From positions 186,001 through 250,000 of the forward strand of contig NZ_BJND01000007.1 in NCBI RefSeq assembly GCF_006539505.1: a stretch of 64,000 nt of DNA, read 5' to 3'. Source of the DNA: Streptomyces spinoverrucosus (GTDB lineage Bacteria; Actinomycetota; Actinomycetes; Streptomycetales; Streptomycetaceae). This document shows positions 54,035 through 62,718 of this stretch, one piece after another (position 1 is the first letter of the stretch; every line of letters begins with the position of its first letter). Under the pieces are notes generated by a model that was given only the letters and a program-made list of their open reading frames with translations, was not told the origin of the DNA and ran no database searches. The translations under genes were made by a program, and so were the position numbers.

Positions 54035-54580
54035 TCACCGTCTGCCGCCGAATTGCCACTCGTGGACCTCGATATGGTCGTAGTGGTCCGGGGCCAGGAC
54101 GGCGCGTGCGGTGTCTGCGTCTGGCGCCCGAACCAGCACCGCAGTGCCCAGCCAAGTGGTGCCGTCGTCGGAGAGCAGCGGCCCGTAGGCAATCAGCTCG
54201 TCACGGTCGGGCGGCACGGGGTCGGCGGTCTGTCCTGTGCCGAGGCCGAGCACCAGGTATCGGTTGCCGCCGGTGCGGCCACCGGGGAAGTCCCACATGG
54301 TGCGTCCCAGAACGTTCTGCCAGCGGCGCAGCAGCACGTCCTGGTATACGCCGGCCTGGTAGCCGGGCTCGTCGAAGGCGAATGCGCGGGCGGCGGCCGG
54401 ATCGGGCAGGTCGACTATGTGCACGCTGCCGGTGGGCGTGTCACCGTCGTCGGCGAGGGTCGGGCCGCGGGCGATCATCTCCGTCGCGTAGCGGTCCATG
54501 TATGACCAGTGCTCTTCCAGCAGTTCCTTGCGCAGAGCGAGGGAACCGGGCCGGTCGCGGTGGTAGCAGAAGAACTCCAT
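54035..54580 (-). CDS. Tandem YCII-domain protein
   Basis: 181 residues from ATG 54580. Two YCII-like ferredoxin-fold modules: 1-95 (MEFFCYHRDRPGSLALRKEL, LEEHWSYMDRYATEMIARGP, SVHIVDLPDPAAARAFAFDE) and 105-180 (NRYLVLGLGTGQTADPVPPD, DELIAYGPLLSDDGTTWLGT, LVRAPDADTARAVLAPDHYD). The His and Asp of each module (EHW...D; HYDHIEVHEW) could form the YciI-type pair. Single YCII proteins are the rule, so the internal duplication is unusual. Role unknown. Confidence 0.78.
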   Translation of the reverse strand: MEFFCYHRDRPGSLALRKELLEEHWSYMDRYATEMIARGPTLADDGDTPTGSVHIVDLPDPAAARAFAFDEPGYQAGVYQDVLLRRWQNVLGRTMWDFPGGRTGGNRYLVLGLGTGQTADPVPPDRDELIAYGPLLSDDGTTWLGTAVLVRAPDADTARAVLAPDHYDHIEVHEWQFGGRR

Positions 54581-54620
54581 GCCGCAGTCTCTACCATGGG
54601 GGCCTGTCACGGGGCTCCGC

Positions 54621-54955
54621 CTACCCAGCAGGCGGCGGATCTCGTTCACGCTCAGTCGGATCAAGTCGCGGCGGTGTCCCCCTTTTCGGCGGTGCTGACG
54701 CGGATCGCGGTCAGGTGGGCGGTTGCGGCCATGGCCAGGGTGATGTGCCGGCACCGGGCCGCGGGCGCGCGTCCTCGAAGCCGTCGCCGCTCTTCTCGGG
54801 CAGCGGCACCAAGGACCAGGCGGATTCGCGCAGACCGTGGGCGCCGTCGCCGGTGGAGCGGATCTCCCAGGCGTGCTCGGGCAGCATCGCCGAGACGATC
54901 CGGGCACTTTGCCCACGCGGCCCGCACCGGTGCGTGTATTTGATCGCCGGCACCT
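54621..54955 (-). pseudogene. IS701-family transposase C-terminal relic
   Basis: PEHAWEIRSTGDGAHGLRES, AWSLVPLPEKSGDGFEDA, then a jump to RCRHITLAMAATAHLTAIRV, STAEKGDTAAT, and in another frame LIRLSVNEIRRLLGR. The RHITLAM helix and the terminal L.VNEIRRLL are the last blocks of IS701 transposases. Catalytic regions are absent. Confidence 0.7.
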
Positions 54956-55145
54956 AGCCGAGCCGCCGGTCGGCGAGCCAGGTGCGCAGCGCAGCGCCGC
55001 ACCTGCGGGGCTCCTCGTCGCACGCCTATCACCGACTGCGTCGACTCCCCCGGACCAGAGTGCCCTGACCTGCCATTACGCGCTCACCTTGGACTGGCCT
55101 GGACACCCACGGACGGTCTCTACAACCTGTGCCTCCGGGGGACTC

Positions 55146-55973
55146 TCACATCGTCTTCACGAGGGCCGCCCGGCGGTTGCTGTCCCGTTTGCCCAGGATC
55201 GGCTCGGCCAGCAGCCTCGCCATGGTGCACAGGGTCTGGCCGTGCCGGGCGAACAGTTCGTCGCGGGAGTCGAAGTGGCCCAGGTCTGCCAGGACATGGG
55301 ACGAGAGGTCGCAGGCGCCGCGGTCGGCCGGGCATGCCGTCACTCCGTCCCAGTCGATCGCCGTCCTGGACAGCGCCTCGAACAGCGTCTCCGCGGCGCT
55401 GTTGGTGAAGCCGCCGCCGTTCCGGCCGCTCAGTTCGCTCAGGTCGCCGAAGATCTCGGACGCCGACAGCCAGCGCGCGGCCCGATGCTCGTCCTGCGGC
55501 GTCGGCTCGATGCGGAACTCCGGCCATGCGAGGACGACCTGGTGCGGGACGAGCCGGCGCATCCGCGGGAAGCGGAGGTACCAGAACGCTCCGTCGACCA
55601 GCAGGCCCCGTACCCGCGTGGGGGTCCCACCCGCCCGCGCCACGGCTTCCAGGACGGCCAGCCGCTGGCTGCACGAGCCACGGCCGCGGCGCAGCACCTC
55701 CGACACGGGCCGCTCGTCCTGGACCGAGTAGACCGGCCGCACCGCGCCGGTGATGGTCCTGTGCGCTCGGCGCAGGGTCTCCAGCTGGCCGACGGGGTGC
55801 GCTGTGGTGTCTTGGCCTTCCGGGGTGGCGGTGATGGTTCGGAGCAGTTCCGTGACTCGGTGATGTCGCCAGTCGAGGATGTGTGTCGGCGCTGTGCTCC
55901 CGGGTACGTCCGCGCAGGTTGGCGCGGAGCCCCTGAGCGCTCGTCTGCTCGGCATGAGAAGCGAGCTCGTCAT
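55146..55973 (-). CDS. Transglutaminase-like cysteine protein
   Basis: 275 residues from ATG 55973 (AAAGGA 8 nt upstream). The middle holds a transglutaminase-like core: RGRGSCSQRLAVLEAVARAG with the Cys, TPTRVRGLLVDGAFWYLRF, and VPHQVVLAWPE with the His. A long C-terminal region (FTNSAAETLFEALSRTAIDW) is unassigned. No signal peptide. Such proteins may be proteases or amidases; the function is not predictable. A palindrome TTGAACGTGTTCAA lies upstream at 56039-56052. Confidence 0.72.
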   Translation of the reverse strand: MTSSLLMPSRRALRGSAPTCADVPGSTAPTHILDWRHHRVTELLRTITATPEGQDTTAHPVGQLETLRRAHRTITGAVRPVYSVQDERPVSEVLRRGRGSCSQRLAVLEAVARAGGTPTRVRGLLVDGAFWYLRFPRMRRLVPHQVVLAWPEFRIEPTPQDEHRAARWLSASEIFGDLSELSGRNGGGFTNSAAETLFEALSRTAIDWDGVTACPADRGACDLSSHVLADLGHFDSRDELFARHGQTLCTMARLLAEPILGKRDSNRRAALVKTM

Positions 55974-56038
55974 GGCAGCCGTCCTTTCCGGCCGGTGCGG
56001 CGGCAGGCCCGGTCCGTGGGCACATCCTCGCAGACGTT

Positions 56039-56052
56039 TTGAACGTGTTCAA
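56039..56052. promoter_or_regulatory. Palindrome upstream of the transglutaminase-like gene
   Basis: TTGAAC GT GTTCAA: 6-bp perfect arms with a 2-nt centre, in an otherwise GC-rich gap, 66 nt upstream of the start and 29 nt past the stop of the small membrane gene. Candidate operator; regulator unknown. Confidence 0.4.
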
Positions 56053-56080
56053 CCAGGGCGGGGTGGACCTCCTCTGCCCC

Positions 56081-56257
56081 TCAGCGCCTGCGGCGCCGTG
56101 TCGTCCAGCCGCCGCCGATACCCGCGAGGTGCAGGGCCAGCAGCGTGAGCCCGAGCAGCATGACGTTGGTCGAGGTGAAGATCTCGTTGGTCGTGATGTC
56201 GGCCGCGTTGATGAGGAAGGCTACGAAGAACAGGACCGCCGCGATGATGGCCAACAC
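56081..56257 (-). CDS. Small membrane protein (58 residues)
   Basis: GTG 56257 has GAGGAGG 6 nt upstream, an excellent site. The protein reads LAIIAAVLFFVAFLINAAD (first membrane segment, about 2-20), a short loop ITTNEIFTSTN, a second segment VMLLGLTLLALHLAG (about 33-47) and a basic end TTRRRRR, giving an N-in/C-in hairpin. Similar tiny two-helix proteins are common in Streptomyces but unnamed. It lies between the fused pabAB gene and the transglutaminase-like gene, on the same strand. Confidence 0.7.
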   Translation of the reverse strand: MLAIIAAVLFFVAFLINAADITTNEIFTSTNVMLLGLTLLALHLAGIGGGWTTRRRRR

Positions 56258-56349
56258 GGTGTGCCTCCTCGGGAGGGGGATCGGCGGATGGGTGCCGTGC
56301 CTCCCGTATGCCCCCGGCGGACCCCCTCACACGGGCGGTGCGTGCCCGG

Positions 56350-58455
56350 TCAGCGGACCGGCTCCAGGGTGCGTCCCGGGAATTCCTGCCGGGAGAGCGT
56401 GAGCAGCGGGCCGGCTTTGACGGCAGTCTCCTCGAACTCGTCCTCCGGGTCCGACAGGGCGACGATCGCGCCGCCGACCCCGTAGCGCACCTGGCCCGGC
56501 GTGACCACGAGCGTGCGGATGACGATGCTCAGGTCGGCCGAGCCGGACAACGAGAAGTAGCCGAGCGCGCCGGAGTAGATGCCGCGCGGTCCGCCTTCGA
56601 GGCGGTCGATGATCTCCATGGTGCGCAGTTTCGGGGCGCCCGTCATTGATCCGCCGGGGAAGGCGGCCCGCACGCAGTCCACGACGCCCGCGTCGTCGCG
56701 CAGCCGTGCCCGGATGGTGCTGACCAGTTGGTGGACCGTGGCGTAGCTCTCGACTTGGAAGATCTCGTCGGCGGTGACCGAGCCGGTGCGGGCGGTGCGG
56801 CCCAGGTCGTTGCGGACCAGATCGACGATCATGAGGTTCTCGGAGCGGTCCTTCTCGCTGCCGCGCAGGTCCGCGACGAGCGCCGAGTCCTCGGCGGCGG
56901 TGGCGCCGCGCGGCCGGGTCCCCTTGATGGGCTTGGACTCGGCGACACCGTCGGCGGAGATGCGCAGGAACCGTTCCGGTGAGGTGCTCAGGATGGAGAG
57001 GTCGGGTCCGAAGGTGAGCAGGGCGGTGAAGGGGGCGGGGCTGATGCGGCGCAGTTGCCGGTAGGCCCGCCAGGGGTCGAGTTCACCGACCGCGGTGATC
57101 ATGTTGGTGAGGCACACCTCGTAGGTCTCGCCCGCCCTGATCTCCTCCTGGCAGCGGTCGATGAGCGCGAGGTAGGCCTCGCGGTCGTGCCGGAGCCGAA
57201 TGCCGGTGAGGGGGTTGTAGAAGGGTTCCAGGAGCGGCGGGGTGTCGGGCGCGAGACGTTCGAGGCGGGCGGCCGTGCTGTCGAGCCAGGCGGCTGCGGG
57301 TGCCTCGTCGTCGTTCTCGGCGAGGGCCAGCAGGTGCGTTGTGCCGAGGAGGTGGTCGAGAACGACCGCCCGGTCGGCGAAAATCATCGCCGCGTCGGGG
57401 TCGGGCGAGCGGTGGGCCCGGGCGCCACCGCACTCGGCCTTGAGTTCGTAACCCAGCGCGCCCACCCAGCCGAGTGCGAAGTCGCAGGGCAGCGGCGGGA
57501 CTTCGGTGTCCAGCGAGCGCAGGTCGGCGTCGAGCCAGTCGAAGAAGGCGCTGCTTTCGGTCCGCGTGCCGGTGGCGGAGGAGACCGTGACGGTGCCCTG
57601 CCACACGTCGGCGACGGCGACCCGGGCCAGCGGCCCGGCGGCGTCGCCCATGATCGTGAACCGGCCATTCGCGCCGTCCCTGCGGCTGCTGTCGAGCCAG
57701 AACGCATGGCTGCTCGCGCGGTACAGGTGCCCGAAGACGGTCTCGCTGTCCCAGCGGGTCGGCAACTGGCGGGCGAGGACCTTGAGGCGGCGGCGCTGCG
57801 GGGCGGGGCGCCCCGGCCGGGGCCGGTGCCGGGCCGGGCGGGCGGCGGCCAGGCGGACCGGTCGGCCGTGCCGGGCCCGGTGCTCGCGGGTCAGCCGGGC
57901 GAAGTTGGCGAGTATCTCGTGCCCGTACTCGGTCGATATGGACTCGGGGTGGAACTGCACGCCCCACAACGGGCGCTGACGGTGGCGCAGCCCCATGAGG
58001 ACGCCGTCCGGTGTGCGGGCGGTGGCCTCCAGTTCCGCGGGCAGGTCGGTGGCGGCGAGCGAGTGGTAGCGCACCGCCTGGAACCCGTCGGGCAGCCCGG
58101 CGAACAGGTCGGTGCCGTCATGCAGGACGGGTGAGAGCCTGCCGTGCCGCGGCTCGGTGGCGCGGCCCACGGTGGCGCCGTGCCACAGGGCCAGTGCCTG
58201 GTGGCCGAGACAGACACCGAGCGTGGGCAGCGTGCCGTGCTCGACGATCTCCCGGCAGATGCCGACGTCGCGGGCGCGTGCGGGGGTGCCGGGGCCGGGC
58301 GAGAGGATCACGCTGTCGTGGGCGTCGAGCAGTCCGGGGTGCCAGGTGGGGTCGTCGTTACGGATCACGGTCGGTTCCACACCCGTCACCTCGGCGACGT
58401 AATGGGCGAGATTGAAGGTGAACGAGTCGTAGTTGTCGACGATGAGCGTGCGCAC
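56350..58455 (-). CDS. pabAB: Fused aminodeoxychorismate synthase (glutaminase plus PabB)
   Basis: 701 residues. The N-terminal class I glutaminase (1-190) has the triad in LGVCLGHQALALWHG and GVQFHPESIST. A basic linker follows, then an anthranilate/PabB synthase domain with PIKGTRPRGATAAEDSALVA, SEKDRSENLMIVDLVRNDLG and FPGGSMTGAPKLRTMEIIDR, whose PIKGTRPRG favours PabB over TrpE. It makes 4-amino-4-deoxychorismate from chorismate and glutamine for folate or for p-aminobenzoate-primed antibiotics. GTG 58455 has GGAG 5 nt upstream. A methyltransferase gene precedes it by 32 nt. Confidence 0.93.
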   Translation of the reverse strand: MRTLIVDNYDSFTFNLAHYVAEVTGVEPTVIRNDDPTWHPGLLDAHDSVILSPGPGTPARARDVGICREIVEHGTLPTLGVCLGHQALALWHGATVGRATEPRHGRLSPVLHDGTDLFAGLPDGFQAVRYHSLAATDLPAELEATARTPDGVLMGLRHRQRPLWGVQFHPESISTEYGHEILANFARLTREHRARHGRPVRLAAARPARHRPRPGRPAPQRRRLKVLARQLPTRWDSETVFGHLYRASSHAFWLDSSRRDGANGRFTIMGDAAGPLARVAVADVWQGTVTVSSATGTRTESSAFFDWLDADLRSLDTEVPPLPCDFALGWVGALGYELKAECGGARAHRSPDPDAAMIFADRAVVLDHLLGTTHLLALAENDDEAPAAAWLDSTAARLERLAPDTPPLLEPFYNPLTGIRLRHDREAYLALIDRCQEEIRAGETYEVCLTNMITAVGELDPWRAYRQLRRISPAPFTALLTFGPDLSILSTSPERFLRISADGVAESKPIKGTRPRGATAAEDSALVADLRGSEKDRSENLMIVDLVRNDLGRTARTGSVTADEIFQVESYATVHQLVSTIRARLRDDAGVVDCVRAAFPGGSMTGAPKLRTMEIIDRLEGGPRGIYSGALGYFSLSGSADLSIVIRTLVVTPGQVRYGVGGAIVALSDPEDEFEETAVKAGPLLTLSRQEFPGRTLEPVR

Positions 58456-58487
58456 ATCTGCTCCGGTGGTCAGTGGGCCGCGGCCGG

Positions 58488-59198
58488 TCAGGAGGCAGCG
58501 GTGATCAGTTCCAGCAGCATGTACTCGACGTTCTCCGTGTCCTCCCGCACCGTGGCCGAGGCGACCGTGCGCAGCTCCCTGCCGTCGTCGGCGACGCTCC
58601 GGCGCAGCAGAGCGAGGTCGCCGCGGCTGGAGAAGTGCAGCAACACCCGGCCGCCTTCGGTGAGGTGGTCCGGGGCCTGTCGCAGGTAGCGCAGGTGTGC
58701 CTCGTATCCCGGGTCCACGTAGGCCTGCTCGTGGACGTCGCGGTGGTGGTAGTCGGACGGTGCCAGGACGAAGTTGGAGTGCCAGTACACGGTGTCGAAG
58801 CGCGCTGTCGCGGGGATGCCCGCGAACAGGTCGCTGCGCAGGGCCCGCACCCGCCCGGCGACGCCGTGGCGTGCGGCGTTCAGCTCGGTGTTGCGGACCG
58901 CGTGCGGATTGATGTCGGTGGCGACGACCCGGTCGCAGCCGGCCAGGGCCGCCGACACGGCGATGACGCCGGTGCCGCAGCCGATCTCCAGGAAGGAGCC
59001 GGCGGGCGTGCGGCCGGTCCCGGTGAGGCCGAGGAGTTCCATGGCCACCCCGGTCGACGGGGAGAACGGCGGGGCGAACACGTCGTCGAGCAGGTCCCAT
59101 GCACGGCCGTGCAGCGTGAAGACCTCGGGCCGATCATGCCTGGTACGTGAGGCCCTGCTGCGGGCGAGCGAGCGCTCGTAACTGCGGACGCTCTCCAT
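58488..59198 (-). CDS. SAM-dependent methyltransferase, PrmC-like
   Basis: 236 residues. Motif I is SFLEIGCGTGVIAVSAALAG, then RVVATDINPHAVRNTELNAA, and RFDTVYWHSNFVLAPSD stands where glutamine methyltransferases have NPPY. The upstream part (VFTLHGRAWDLLDDVFAPPF, SPSTGVAMELLGL) resembles the substrate helix of PrmC/HemK-type enzymes. The changed NPPY suggests a different acceptor. ATG 59198 has GGGAGGGG 4 nt upstream. It is upstream of, and probably co-transcribed with, pabAB. Confidence 0.85.
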   Translation of the reverse strand: MESVRSYERSLARSRASRTRHDRPEVFTLHGRAWDLLDDVFAPPFSPSTGVAMELLGLTGTGRTPAGSFLEIGCGTGVIAVSAALAGCDRVVATDINPHAVRNTELNAARHGVAGRVRALRSDLFAGIPATARFDTVYWHSNFVLAPSDYHHRDVHEQAYVDPGYEAHLRYLRQAPDHLTEGGRVLLHFSSRGDLALLRRSVADDGRELRTVASATVREDTENVEYMLLELITAAS

Positions 59199-59263
59199 CG
59201 GTCCCCTCCCCCTGGGTTCGCGGGCGCGTATCACCGCCTCCCGCTGTCGCACACCGCGATCAG

Positions 59264-59285
59264 TTGCACATGCCATTCTGTGCAA
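59264..59285. promoter_or_regulatory. Inverted repeat between methyltransferase and regulator genes
   Basis: TTGCACA and TGTGCAA form 7-bp perfect arms around 8 nt, in a 193-nt divergent gap. Additional CATGCAAAAGGTGATC sequence to the right echoes the left flank GATCAGTTGCACATG, extending the symmetry. Likely operator for the GAF/PucR-type regulator. Confidence 0.55.
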
Positions 59286-59391
59286 GGTAATGAGCATGCA
59301 AAAGGTGATCACATGACACTGTCGGGGCAGCTCTACAGTGCTCGGACCACCACCCGACGTCACCCCCACACCTTCCAGGAGAACAAATCCC

Positions 59392-61362
59392 ATGTCAGCA
59401 GCTACGCCCCGGCAGCTCCCCACGGTGATGGACGTCCTGGCGACGCTGGCCGAACACGGGGCCGCGCAGCGGCTGGACGAGTTGCTCGCGGACGCCAGGA
59501 CGCTCGGTGCGACGCCGCGGCAGATACAGGAACTGGAGCAGGCGACGCTGCTCGGCACGTCGGTGCTGGACCGGTTCGCGCTGGCACAGGAGAGGGAGAC
59601 GACGCTGGTCTCGCTCGTCGACACCTGTCGTGACCTGGCCGAGGCGATGGCCGAAGGCGTGCAGGCCACCTTGCGCACCGCGACCCAGCGGGCGCGTCGA
59701 TTACTCCGCGCCGATCTGGCGTATCTGGGGCTGCACGAGCAGGCCGACGGACCGCTCACGGTCGTGGCGTCGGAGGGCGACGCGACGGCGTTCAACATAG
59801 GGCTGAGGATCACCGGCCCCGCCGGGCTCGGGCGTGCGGCGTTGGACAAGGGCGCGCCGTTCTCGACGCCTGACTACCTCGCGGACCGTTCCATCGATCA
59901 CTCGGAGGAGATCGACCGGGTGGTGCGCGCGGAAGGTGTCCGGGCGGTGGTGGCGGTGCCGCTCCAGGGGCCCGGCGGGGTGTCGGGCGCACTGTACGGG
60001 GCGCATCGTGAGGTGCGCCGGTTCACCGCTCAGGAGATCAGTTCCCTGTCCACGCTGGCCACGCTGGCGGCGACCACGTTGGGCACGGCGCGGCTCATGG
60101 AGTCGCTCGGCGCGCAGAAGGCGGAGCTGGAGCGGGACGGTGCGCAGGCGTGGTCCATCGTGGGCGCCCATCGCCGGATGGAGGCGGCGTACGACCATCT
60201 GCTGACCCTCGTGCACGACGGCAGCCCGCTGGACGCGATCACGGAGGTGGCGGCGACCGCGCTGGGCGGGGCGCTCGCGGTGCGGGAGCTGGGCGGAGAA
60301 CTGCTGGCCGCGCACGGCCGGTTGCCCGAGTACGAGGACGAGATCCTCACCCAGCGCAGCCTGGACGCGATGGCGGCAGGCGAGCCGGTGCCGCTGGACG
60401 ACGGGGCGTGGGTGGCGCCGGTCACCGGCGGCGGCGACCCGCTGGGCACGGTGCTGTTCCTGCCGGACACACCGTTCATCGGGCAGCGGGGGCCGCGACC
60501 GCTGCGGGTGGCGGTCCGGGCGATCGCCCTGTCCCTGCAGCGCGACCGGAACCGGGCGCTGGCCGAGGGGCGCACCCGTGACGACCTGTTCGAGGCGCTG
60601 CTGGCGCCGGACTCCATGGGCCTTGCATGGTGGCAGCTGGAGGAGCAGGCGGCGCGGCTCGGGATCGCTGCGGGCACGCCGTACGTCGTGGTCGTGGCCC
60701 GCCCGGAGGGCGGTTCGCTGCGGCGGGCGACCGCCTGGGCGGCGTCGTACGCGCATCGCAAGAGCGGTCTGAAGAGCGTGCGGGACGAGTGTCTGTCGCT
60801 GCTGCTGCCCGGCGACGACGCGGCGGCCGCCGCGCGGGCCGCGCACAAGGAGCTGTCGCCGCTGCTGGATGTGCCGGTGACGGTGGGGGCGGCGGGGCCC
60901 CGCACGGGCCTGCCCGAGGTGGCGCGGCTGCACGACGACGCCCAGCGCTGCCTGACGGCGCTGACCGAGCTCGGCAACCAGGGTGGGGTGGCCACTCCGG
61001 AGGAACTCGGTTTCCTGGGTGTGCTGTTGGCGGACGTGCTGAGCGTGCCGTCGTACGTGGAGTCGGTGCTCGGGCCGGTGCTGGCCCACGACGAGCAGCG
61101 GTACACGGAGTTCGCCCGGACGCTGGAGGTGTACTTCGCCTCGCGGTCGAGTCCCAGGCGGGCGGCCCGGGTGCTGCACATCCACCCGAACACGGTCGCC
61201 CGTCGCCTCGACCGGATCACCGAACTCCTGGGCGACGACTGGCAGTCACCCGAGCGGGCCCTGGAGATCCAGCTGGCGCTCAGGCTGCACCGGACCCGCG
61301 GCACCCTGCTCGGCCGGCTGCCGCGCACGGCCCGGGGTCAGGCGGACAGCGGCAGTTCGTAG
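59392..61362 (+). CDS. GAF-domain regulator with PucR/CdaR-type C-terminal HTH
   Basis: 656 residues from ATG 59392 (AGGAG 10 nt upstream). An N-terminal helical segment precedes a GAF domain (about 95-245: QRARRLLRADLAYLGLHEQA, GVRAVVAVPLQGPGGVSGAL). A second sensing region follows, then the C-terminal HTH_30 (RTLEVYFASRSSPRRAARVL, HIHPNTVARRLDRITELLGD). This architecture is common for Streptomyces aromatic-catabolism and secondary-metabolism regulators. It is divergent from the methyltransferase-pabAB unit, so that is its likely target. Its 3' end overlaps the next gene by 25 nt. Confidence 0.88.
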   Translation: MSAATPRQLPTVMDVLATLAEHGAAQRLDELLADARTLGATPRQIQELEQATLLGTSVLDRFALAQERETTLVSLVDTCRDLAEAMAEGVQATLRTATQRARRLLRADLAYLGLHEQADGPLTVVASEGDATAFNIGLRITGPAGLGRAALDKGAPFSTPDYLADRSIDHSEEIDRVVRAEGVRAVVAVPLQGPGGVSGALYGAHREVRRFTAQEISSLSTLATLAATTLGTARLMESLGAQKAELERDGAQAWSIVGAHRRMEAAYDHLLTLVHDGSPLDAITEVAATALGGALAVRELGGELLAAHGRLPEYEDEILTQRSLDAMAAGEPVPLDDGAWVAPVTGGGDPLGTVLFLPDTPFIGQRGPRPLRVAVRAIALSLQRDRNRALAEGRTRDDLFEALLAPDSMGLAWWQLEEQAARLGIAAGTPYVVVVARPEGGSLRRATAWAASYAHRKSGLKSVRDECLSLLLPGDDAAAAARAAHKELSPLLDVPVTVGAAGPRTGLPEVARLHDDAQRCLTALTELGNQGGVATPEELGFLGVLLADVLSVPSYVESVLGPVLAHDEQRYTEFARTLEVYFASRSSPRRAARVLHIHPNTVARRLDRITELLGDDWQSPERALEIQLALRLHRTRGTLLGRLPRTARGQADSGSS

Positions 61363-62483
61363 GCGGTGTCCGCGAGGGACGCGACGGACCCGACCGCCGA
61401 CATCGCGTGGGCCACGGAGGCGAGAGTCATGTGACGGTGCCAGCCCGGGAAGGAGCGGCCCTCGAAGTCGCGCAGTCCAACGCGGTCGCCGAGCGGCTCG
61501 CCCTCGGCGCGCACCCGGGCCGCGTACTTCGTCAGGCGCAGCAGCGCTCCCGTGGAGGCGCCGCGCACCCCGGTCAGCCACAGCGCCGTGGGCGGGCGGT
61601 GCGCATCGCTCCACTCGCCCAGCAGCAGGAGTCGGTGCCGGTGGGCGAGGCGGCCGGCGCGGACGGGGACGGCGGCCACCAGGGAGGTGCGGCGGGCCTG
61701 TCTGCGGCCGGGGTCCGGCCACTCCACCGGGCGGCGCAGCCCGCGCAGCGCCTGCAGGATCTGCCCGGCGGGCAGTTGCCCGGCACCGGCGCCGGGCAGC
61801 GCCGGGTCGGCGACGGCGAACGGGGTCCGTGCGGTGACGCGGGCGAGGAACGGCACACCGGCGCGGACGAAGGCGTCGGCCACGGCTGCGGGCCGGGCCG
61901 TCACGTGGTCCAGCACCACGGGGCGGGCGGTGGTGCGGCCGGCGAGGGCGAGGGCGACGGCGCACTCGTCGGGGTCCTCCGGTACGGCGGACGCGGGGAT
62001 CTCGGCCCGGATGCGCCGCCGGGCGTCGTTCAGCCAGCTGCCGGGCAGATGCAGCCGCCAGTCGACGGGGGCGGTCAGCCGCTCGCCGGCGCACCACAGG
62101 CCGAACGCCAACTGGCCGTGGATGGACTGGCCGAGGCCGGGCACGTAGAGCCGGTCCACGCCGACGGAGTGGGTGCCCGCCTTGGGGATCGGCAGGGCCC
62201 GCACCGTCCACACGTGCTGTGGGGCGCGTTCGGTGAGGGCGTGGGCCAGGGCCGTGCGCACGGGGGTCCAGTCCCAGGTGGAGCTGGTGATGAAGTGGTG
62301 CAGGCTCTGTTCCGTCGCGCCGTCGCCCGCGCCGTGCAGCGACGCGGAGATGTTGCGCACCGATTTGCGGCCCTCGGTGGCGAGCAGTCCGGTGAGGTAG
62401 AGCTCCGCCTTGGTGCGCTGGTCGCGGCGGCGCAGGGACGCGAAGAGCCTGGTGGACAGTCCCGGTTCGGCGGATTCGATCAC
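61338..62483 (-). CDS. IS701-type transposase-like protein, probably domesticated
   Basis: 381 residues, fully open, GTG 62483 with GAAGGAG 4 nt upstream. Overall layout is IS701: RTKAELYLTGLLATEGRKSV, SLHHFITSSTWDWTPVRTAL, PIPKAGTHSVGVDRLYVPGL, PVDWRLHLPGSWL, PVVLDHVTARP, and the terminal GWHRHMTLASVAHAMSAV. The first catalytic acid segment (normally VIDDTGFPKKG) reads VRALPIPKAG, so the Asp pair is lost, and no terminal inverted repeats flank the gene. The C-terminal 25 nt overlap the regulator gene convergently. Likely a host-retained DNA-binding protein rather than an active IS. Confidence 0.75.
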   Translation of the reverse strand: MIESAEPGLSTRLFASLRRRDQRTKAELYLTGLLATEGRKSVRNISASLHGAGDGATEQSLHHFITSSTWDWTPVRTALAHALTERAPQHVWTVRALPIPKAGTHSVGVDRLYVPGLGQSIHGQLAFGLWCAGERLTAPVDWRLHLPGSWLNDARRRIRAEIPASAVPEDPDECAVALALAGRTTARPVVLDHVTARPAAVADAFVRAGVPFLARVTARTPFAVADPALPGAGAGQLPAGQILQALRGLRRPVEWPDPGRRQARRTSLVAAVPVRAGRLAHRHRLLLLGEWSDAHRPPTALWLTGVRGASTGALLRLTKYAARVRAEGEPLGDRVGLRDFEGRSFPGWHRHMTLASVAHAMSAVGSVASLADTAYELPLSA

Positions 62484-62718
62484 GACGCTCCTTCTCCGCT
62501 TGCGGTCGAGGCGCGGTCACCTCGACCTGCCTGTCTCCACCGTCGGCGCACGGGGCGCCCGGCGGGAGGGACGCCGGACACACACTTGTGCGCCGATCTC
62601 GTTGTCCCGGTCACCGAGGAGCGCCCGTGACGTGCGCGAACGTCCGATGTGCCGGAGACCTGACACAGTCCGTGGATGTCGATCGGGTGGTCCGGCCCCG
62701 GGCTCCTAACGTGGGGGG

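Noticed and set aside
60627..62630. A 667-codon plus-strand frame crossing the regulator and IS701-type genes
   Set aside because: It overlaps two well-supported genes, is Gly/Arg/Ala-rich and has no recognisable fold or ribosome site.
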